Source: Streptomyces sp. ICC1
GTDB taxonomy: Bacteria; Actinomycetota; Actinomycetes; Streptomycetales; Streptomycetaceae
DNA length: 64,000 nt
Direction: 5' to 3'
Assembly (NCBI RefSeq): GCF_003287935.1
Contig: NZ_CP030287.1
Coordinates: forward strand, 6,036,569 to 6,100,568
Below are positions 60,108 through 64,000 of the stretch, one piece after another. Numbering within the stretch: the first letter of the stretch is position 1; each line of letters begins with the position of its first letter. The position numbers were made by a program, and so were the translations under genes. The notes beneath the pieces were generated by a model. The model did not search any database. It was given only the letters and a program-made list of their open reading frames with translations, and had not been told where the DNA came from.

Positions 60108-60272
60108 GTGGCTGCCACCGACGTCCGCCCGAAGATCACGCTGGCCTGCGTGGAGTGCAAGGAGCGGAACTACATCACCAAGAAGAACCGGCGTAACAAC
60201 CCGGACCGTCTTGAGATGAAGAAGCACTGCCCGCGTTGCAACTCGCACACCGCGCACCGCGAGACCCGCTGA
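60108..60272 (+). CDS. rpmG: 50S ribosomal protein L33, zinc-binding type
   Basis: 54 residues from GTG 60108 with AAGGAG at the proper distance. Sequence landmarks are [40 protein letters not shown] and the end HTAHRETR. The CxxC pairs (CVEC, CPRC) bind zinc, so this is the C+ paralogue used when zinc is ample. It lies 88 bases after tRNA-Met. The order tRNA-Thr, tRNA-Met, rpmG, then two MaoC genes is a conserved actinobacterial arrangement. Confidence 0.97.
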
Positions 60273-60431
60273 CAACTGGCGAAGTCTCGTTTAACAGGCA
60301 CCGTCATGAGGTCGTCCCCGTCATTGGGGGGCGGCCTTGTGTCGTTTCAACAGGCCGTTTCGAGAAGCCGGTTCGACGGGCCGTTCCATCAGGCGTTCCA
60401 TCAGATCGATTCAACAGGGAGGTAGGGAGCC

Positions 60432-60956
60432 ATGGCGCTCGACCAGTCCTTCGTGGGGCGGAGCTACCCGCCCACCGATCCGTACGAGGTCGGCCGGGAG
60501 AAGATCCGCGAATTCGCGGTCGCTGTGGGTGACGACAATCCCGTCTATACCGACCCCGACGCCGCCAAGGCCTTCGGTCACCAAGACGTGATCGCCCCGC
60601 CGACCTTTGTGTTCGCCATCACTTTCGCGGCGGCCGGCCAGGTCGTCGAGGACCCGCAGCTGGGGCTGGACTACAGCCGCGTCGTGCACGGGGACCAGAA
60701 GTTCGCGTACTCGCGTCCCGTCCGGGCCGGTGACCGGCTGACGGTGACCTCGACGATCGAGGCCGTGAAGTCGCTCGCGGGCAACGACATCATCGACATC
60801 CGCGGCGAGGTCCACGACGAGACCGGCGAGCACGTGGTGACGGCATGGACGAAGCTCGTCTCGCGCGCGCCGGAACCCGCCGCCGAGCCCGCGGTCTCCG
60901 CCGAGCCCGAGCCCGAGCCCGCGTCCGCCGCCGCTTCCGCCACCGAGGAGGCCTGA
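60432..60956 (+). CDS. MaoC-like (3R)-hydroxyacyl dehydratase subunit, HadA/HadC-like
   Basis: 174 residues from ATG 60432 (GGGAGGTAGGGAGCC upstream). The FAS1-type N-terminal hot-dog fold is seen in FVGRSYPPTDPYEVGREKIR, EFAVAVGDDNPVYTDPDAAK, VIAPPTFVFAITFAAAGQVV and RVVHGDQKFAYSRPVRAGDR. In mycobacteria HadA or HadC pairs with HadB in the dehydratase of mycolic acid FAS-II; in Streptomyces the pair is conserved next to rpmG, with unknown acyl substrate. The Glu/Pro/Ala tail (about 30 residues) is variable. HadB-like is one base downstream. Confidence 0.9.
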   Translation: MALDQSFVGRSYPPTDPYEVGREKIREFAVAVGDDNPVYTDPDAAKAFGHQDVIAPPTFVFAITFAAAGQVVEDPQLGLDYSRVVHGDQKFAYSRPVRAGDRLTVTSTIEAVKSLAGNDIIDIRGEVHDETGEHVVTAWTKLVSRAPEPAAEPAVSAEPEPEPASAAASATEEA

Positions 60957-60957
60957 G

Positions 60958-61386
60958 ATGGCTGCCCAGATTCAGTACGACGCGGTCGAGGTCGGCACCG
61001 AGCTGCCGGCGGCGTCCTTCCCCGTCACGCGGGCGACGCTGGTCCGGTACGCGGGTGCGTCGGGCGACTTCAACCCGATCCACTGGAACGAGAAGTTCGC
61101 CACCGCGGTCGGGCTGCCGGACGTGATCGCGCACGGCATGTTCACCATGGCCGAGGCGGTCCGCGTGGTGACCGACTGGGTGGGCGACCCGGGCGCCGTC
61201 GTGGAGTACGGGGTGCGGTTCACGAAGCCGGTCATCGTCCCCAACGACGAGCGGGGCGCGCTGATCGAGGTCACGGCGAAGGTCGCGGCGAAGCTGGACG
61301 ACAACCGCGTACGGGTCGACCTGACGGCGATGAGCGCCGGGCAGAAGGTGCTGGGGATGTCGCGCGCGGTGGTCGTCCTCGCGTAG
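60958..61386 (+). CDS. MaoC-like (3R)-hydroxyacyl dehydratase subunit, HadB-like
   Basis: 142 residues, ATG 60958 one base after the upstream stop. It is the catalytic hydratase-2 subunit: the motif YAGASGDFNPIHWNEKFATA has the active Asp/His pair (D-F-N-P-I-H), followed by VIAHGMFTMAEAVRVVTDWV and the hot-dog strands YGVRFTKPVIVPNDERG. It forms a heterodimer with the preceding protein. The strong terminator at 61411-61450 ends the operon. Confidence 0.93.
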   Translation: MAAQIQYDAVEVGTELPAASFPVTRATLVRYAGASGDFNPIHWNEKFATAVGLPDVIAHGMFTMAEAVRVVTDWVGDPGAVVEYGVRFTKPVIVPNDERGALIEVTAKVAAKLDDNRVRVDLTAMSAGQKVLGMSRAVVVLA

Positions 61387-61410
61387 CGCGGCCCCTCGCT
61401 GAAGGATCGA

Positions 61411-61450
61411 GGCCCTGACCGGCGGGTGAAACCGCCGGTCAGGGCCTTTT
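61411..61450 (+). terminator. rho-independent terminator after the hydratase operon
   Basis: GGCCCTGACCGGCGG (61411-61425) pairs perfectly with CCGCCGGTCAGGGCC (61432-61446) across GTGAAA, then TTTT. It is 24 bases after the HadB-like stop. Confidence 0.95.
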
Positions 61451-61478
61451 CTGTGGCCGTGTCCGGCGAAGGGTTGCC

Positions 61479-61502
61479 AAGTTAGTGATTGAGCACTAAC
61501 TT
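61479..61502. promoter_or_regulatory. TetR operator, perfect 9-bp arms
   Basis: AAGTTAGTG-ATTGAG-CACTAACTT is a perfect inverted repeat ending 6 bases before the TetR start at 61509. A half copy lies before the MFS gene (62283). The location over the start region fits autorepression. Confidence 0.8.
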
Positions 61503-61508
61503 CGAACC

Positions 61509-62171
61509 ATGGCAAGGATGAGTGCGGACGAGCGGCGCGAGAGCGTCATCCGGGCGGCGATGAGCGAGTTCGCCCGGGGCGGGTACTACGGGACCTCCAC
61601 CGAGGCGATCGCCAAGCGCGTCGGGGTGTCGCAGCCGTACCTGTTCCGGCTCTTCCCCAACAAGCAGGCGATCTTCCTCGCCGCCGCCGCCCGCTGCATG
61701 GAGGACATCCGGCTCGTCTTCGAGGAGGCGGCCGAGAGCTGCCAGGGCGAGGACATGGTCCAGTACATGGGCGCTGCCTACATGCGGCTGATCGCCGAGC
61801 AGCCCGACAAGCTGCAGATGCAGCTCCAGACGTACGTGACCGTCGCCGCCGCCGAAGCTGCCGGGGAACCGGAGTTCGGCGCGATGGTGCGGGCCGCCTG
61901 GATGGAGCTGTGGGACACGGTTCACATCCCCCTCGGCGCCGACGTGGGCGAGACGACCACGTTCCTCGCCTACGGAATGCTGATCAACACCTTGTCCGCC
62001 ATGGGGTTCCCGGCCGGGCACCGGGTCTGGGAAGGCTGCTACCCGTCCGTCCAGCCCAGGCCGGTCCCCGGGTCGCCCCCCGAGCCGAAGTCCGAGGCGG
62101 AGTCCGAGGCGGAGTCCGAGGCGAAGTCCGAGCCGAAGTCCGAGGCGGAGTCCGGCCCGCAGTCCGCGTAG
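61509..62171 (+). CDS. TetR-family regulator of the adjacent MFS exporter
   Basis: 220 residues from ATG 61509. The helix-turn-helix is clear: ESVIRAAMSEFARGGYYGTS, TEAIAKRVGVSQPYLFRLFP, NKQAIF. The ligand domain is helical with MGAAYMRLIAEQPDKLQMQL. The last 40 residues are a Ser/Glu/Ala/Lys/Pro tail of PKSEAESEA-like repeats encoded by 12-base units, unusual for TetR. The operator at 61479-61502 and a half site at 62283-62306 indicate that it represses itself and the MFS gene, and is released by a drug-like ligand. Confidence 0.9.
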   Translation: MARMSADERRESVIRAAMSEFARGGYYGTSTEAIAKRVGVSQPYLFRLFPNKQAIFLAAAARCMEDIRLVFEEAAESCQGEDMVQYMGAAYMRLIAEQPDKLQMQLQTYVTVAAAEAAGEPEFGAMVRAAWMELWDTVHIPLGADVGETTTFLAYGMLINTLSAMGFPAGHRVWEGCYPSVQPRPVPGSPPEPKSEAESEAESEAKSEPKSEAESGPQSA

Positions 62172-62282
62172 TACCCGGGCCGGGTACGGCCGGGCCGCAC
62201 TCGGGAAGCGATCCGGCCGTGCCGTCCGCACCCGCCGCCGGTCCGTGCGCACGCTCCGGAAAGCGCGGAGTCCTGTCCGCGA

Positions 62283-62306
62283 AAGTTAGTGATCAATAAC
62301 TAGTCT
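62283..62306. promoter_or_regulatory. second, imperfect TetR site before the MFS gene
   Basis: AAGTTAGTG is repeated exactly at 62283-62291; after a 6-base spacer the right half reads AACTAGTCT instead of CACTAACTT. It overlaps the promoter region 12-35 bases before the MFS start. Confidence 0.6.
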
Positions 62307-62317
62307 TGGGGGAAGCC

Positions 62318-63853
62318 ATGCAAGACACAAAGCTTCGCGGGCCCGCGATCTGGGCCCTGGTCATCACCGGCGCCGCCAGCTTCATGGCCGCACTCGACAA
62401 CCTCGTCGTCACCACCGCCCTCCCCTCCATCCGTGAGGACCTCGGCGGAAAGCTGGAGGACCTGGAGTGGACGGTGAACGCGTACACGCTCACCTTCGCC
62501 GTCCTGCTCATGTTCGGCGCGGCCCTCGGCGACCGGTTCGGACGCCGGCGGCTCTTCATCGCCGGGCTCGGCGTCTTCACCGTCGCCTCGGCCGCGGCCG
62601 CCCTGTCGCCGGGCATCAATGAACTCATCGCGGCCCGGGCAGTCCAGGGCGCCGGCGCGGCGATCATGATGCCGCTCTCGCTCACCCTGCTGACCGTCGC
62701 CGTCCCCGCCGCCCGACGGGGCATGGCCCTCGGCATCTACGGAGCCCTCACCGGCCTCGCCGTCGCCAGCGGCCCGCTCATCGGCGGCAGCCTGACCGAG
62801 CACATCTCCTGGCAGTGGATCTTCTGGCTGAACGTGCCCATAGGCCTCGCACTGATCCCGCTCGCCCGGCTGCGCCTCGGCGAGTCGACCGCCCCGCAGG
62901 CGAAGCTCGACATCCGCGGGACGCTGCTCATCAGCGGCGGGCTCTTCGGCATCGTCTACGGACTGGTCAACGCCAACGCGCACGGCTGGACCAGCTTCTC
63001 CGTCCTGACCGCGCTGATCGCCGGAGTCTCGCTGGTCGGCGGCTTCATCCACCACGGGTTCCGCGACGCCAACCCCGTGCTGCCCATGCGGCTCTTCCGT
63101 GACCGCGGCTTCTTCGGCATCAACATGGCCAGCCTGCTGATGTTCGTCGGGATGTTCGGCTCGATCTTCCTGCTGAGCCAGTTCCTCCAAGGCGTCCTCG
63201 GCTACTCGCCCACCGAGGCCGGGCTGCGCATGCTCCCCTGGACCGGCATGCCCATGATCGCCGCGCCGATCGCAGGCATCCTCTCCGACCGGATCGGCAG
63301 CCGCCCCGTGGTCGTCGCCGGGCTGGCGTTCCAGGCCCTCGGCCTCGGCTGGTTCGCCATGATCCTGGGTACGGACGTCACCTACGCGGCCCAGCTGCCG
63401 CCCCTGATCCTCAGCGGCATCGGCATGGGGCTGTTCTTCGCCCCCGCCTCCAACGCCCTCATGTCCACCGTTTCCCCCGCCGACCAGGGCAAGGCCTCCG
63501 GCGCCAACAGCGCCCTGCGCGAAGTCGGCGGAGCCCTCGGCGTCGCCGTCCTCGCCTCCGTCTTCTCCGCCCAGGGCGGCTACGAGTCCGCGCGGACCTT
63601 CACCGACGGCACCATCCCCGCCATCTGGATCGGCGCCGTGGTCGTCGCCGTGGCGGCCGCCCTGGCCCTGCTGCTCCCCGGCCGGGAGAAGGAGAAGGCG
63701 CAGGCCGCGCAGTCCTGGCAGCACGAGCAGGACGCGGCCCGCGAGCAGGCGGACCCGTCGGCGGCCGGCGCCTCCGACACCGGCACCGGCTCCGGCCCTG
63801 CCTCCGCCTCCGCCTCCGCCTCCGCGCTCGAGAAGGCGGCCGCCGGCAGGTGA
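62318..63853 (+). CDS. MFS drug/proton antiporter (DHA2, 14 helices)
   Basis: 511 residues from ATG 62318 with GGGGGAAG upstream. It has fourteen membrane helices. DHA2 motifs: FMAALDNLVVTTALPSIRED (motif D1 with the LDxxVVxxALP box), WTVNAYTLTFAVLLMFGAAL, then GDRFGRRRLFIAGLGVFTVA (motif A) and GALTGLAVASGPLIGGSLTE (motif C of antiporters). The C-terminal tail is Ala/Ser/Glu rich. It would expel antibiotics or dyes. The adjacent TetR gene supplies drug-responsive control through the operator sites. Confidence 0.93.
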   Translation: MQDTKLRGPAIWALVITGAASFMAALDNLVVTTALPSIREDLGGKLEDLEWTVNAYTLTFAVLLMFGAALGDRFGRRRLFIAGLGVFTVASAAAALSPGINELIAARAVQGAGAAIMMPLSLTLLTVAVPAARRGMALGIYGALTGLAVASGPLIGGSLTEHISWQWIFWLNVPIGLALIPLARLRLGESTAPQAKLDIRGTLLISGGLFGIVYGLVNANAHGWTSFSVLTALIAGVSLVGGFIHHGFRDANPVLPMRLFRDRGFFGINMASLLMFVGMFGSIFLLSQFLQGVLGYSPTEAGLRMLPWTGMPMIAAPIAGILSDRIGSRPVVVAGLAFQALGLGWFAMILGTDVTYAAQLPPLILSGIGMGLFFAPASNALMSTVSPADQGKASGANSALREVGGALGVAVLASVFSAQGGYESARTFTDGTIPAIWIGAVVVAVAAALALLLPGREKEKAQAAQSWQHEQDAAREQADPSAAGASDTGTGSGPASASASASALEKAAAGR

Positions 63854-63871
63854 CCGGCCCCGCTCGCCGGC

Positions 63872-63900
63872 CGGGGGCCGCGCGGTGCGCGGCCCCCGGA
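63872..63900. terminator. GC hairpin after the MFS gene
   Basis: CCGGGGGCCGCGC and GCGCGGCCCCCGG form a perfect 13-base stem with a three-base GGT loop, 18 bases after the MFS stop. No T run follows, as is common in Streptomyces. Confidence 0.7.
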
Positions 63901-63961
63901 GAACCGCAGCGGGAGAACAGCACGAAGATCCGTACGACTCGCGACGAAGGAGAAGCCCGCC

Positions 63962-64000
63962 GTGCCCGACATCCCCTGGACCTGCCCCCTATACACATCT
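63962..64000 (+). CDS. start of a further gene, cut by the contig end
   Basis: GTG 63962 is preceded by GAAGGAG at a proper distance and opens a frame reading MPDIPWT up to base 63981. The remaining bases belong to the adapter remnant. Too little is left to identify the product. Confidence 0.45.
   Translation, partial: MPDIPWTCPLYTS
63982..64000 (-). other. degraded Nextera mosaic end at the window edge
   Basis: CTGCCCCCTATACACATCT matches the reverse complement of the Nextera mosaic end (CTGTCTCTTATACACATCT) at 16 of 19 positions, and the last 11 bases are exact. The window stops at the last base of that element, so this is the end of a contig with untrimmed adapter. Confidence 0.9.

Overview
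The window is high-GC actinobacterial DNA, almost certainly Streptomyces. The marks are G/C-biased third positions, GTG/TTG starts with GGAGG-type ribosome sites, start-stop overlaps of the ATGA/GTGA kind, and recognisable Streptomyces loci: nsdA beside amtB-glnK-glnD, ftsY, glcP and smc close together, and tRNA-Thr/tRNA-Met/rpmG followed by two MaoC-type dehydratase genes.

Layout. 1-4554 is a decayed accessory region: an edge-truncated TPR gene, an IS3 remnant, a frameshifted histidine-kinase relic, a small secreted protein, an EF-G domain-IV-like protein, and a TnsA-like transposase subunit interrupted by an IS3-family element. At 4555-4587 lies a near-complete Illumina Nextera read-1 adapter. 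The last 19 bases of the window (63982-64000) are a degraded copy of the matching mosaic end. The left 4.55 kb is therefore not reliably linked to the rest, and the right edge is a contig end. 4588-9002 (minus strand) is a cobalamin-riboswitch operon: two secreted, membrane-anchored proteins, then ECF transporter T and A components (A is cut by the adapter). 9003-13810 holds a metallo-beta-lactamase-fold hydrolase, an aldehyde dehydrogenase-ferredoxin pair and a KstR-like TetR regulator with matching operators. 13864-17088 is a glycosyltransferase-methyltransferase-alpha/alpha toroid operon. 17207-20317 holds small envelope proteins and an in-frame DUF1275/luciferase-like oxidoreductase fusion. 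A 191-bp MITE sits at 20448-20638. 21955-24573 carries an RNA-repair cassette (RNA ligase plus polynucleotide kinase-phosphatase) followed by a NYN-type nuclease gene. 24592-34127 contains envelope proteins, a NarL-type two-component system, YbjQ, a large GH101 glycosidase, an AraC regulator and an EamA exporter.

34687-49430 is nitrogen and core-cell territory: glnD, glnK, amtB, nsdA, a primase-like gene, ftsY, an NCS1 permease, an LLM monooxygenase, glcP and the 3' half of smc. 49569-64000 carries an HtpX-like protease, YccF, a GT2 glycosyltransferase, a SulP transporter, YajQ, tRNA-Tyr, a degenerate amidohydrolase, tRNA-Thr, tRNA-Met, rpmG, two hydratase genes, and a TetR-MFS pair with a clear shared operator.

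Four places look like joins rather than ordinary gene boundaries: the adapter at 4555-4587 (certain), the DUF1275/LLM fusion near 19620, a perfect 94-bp inverted repeat that truncates a MocR gene at 34504, and the loss of the 5' half of smc near 49430. The strongest biological candidates are the B12-controlled operon, in which a secreted toroid protein and a second anchored protein may act as a split transcobalamin-like receptor for the ECF transporter, and the RNA-repair cassette.
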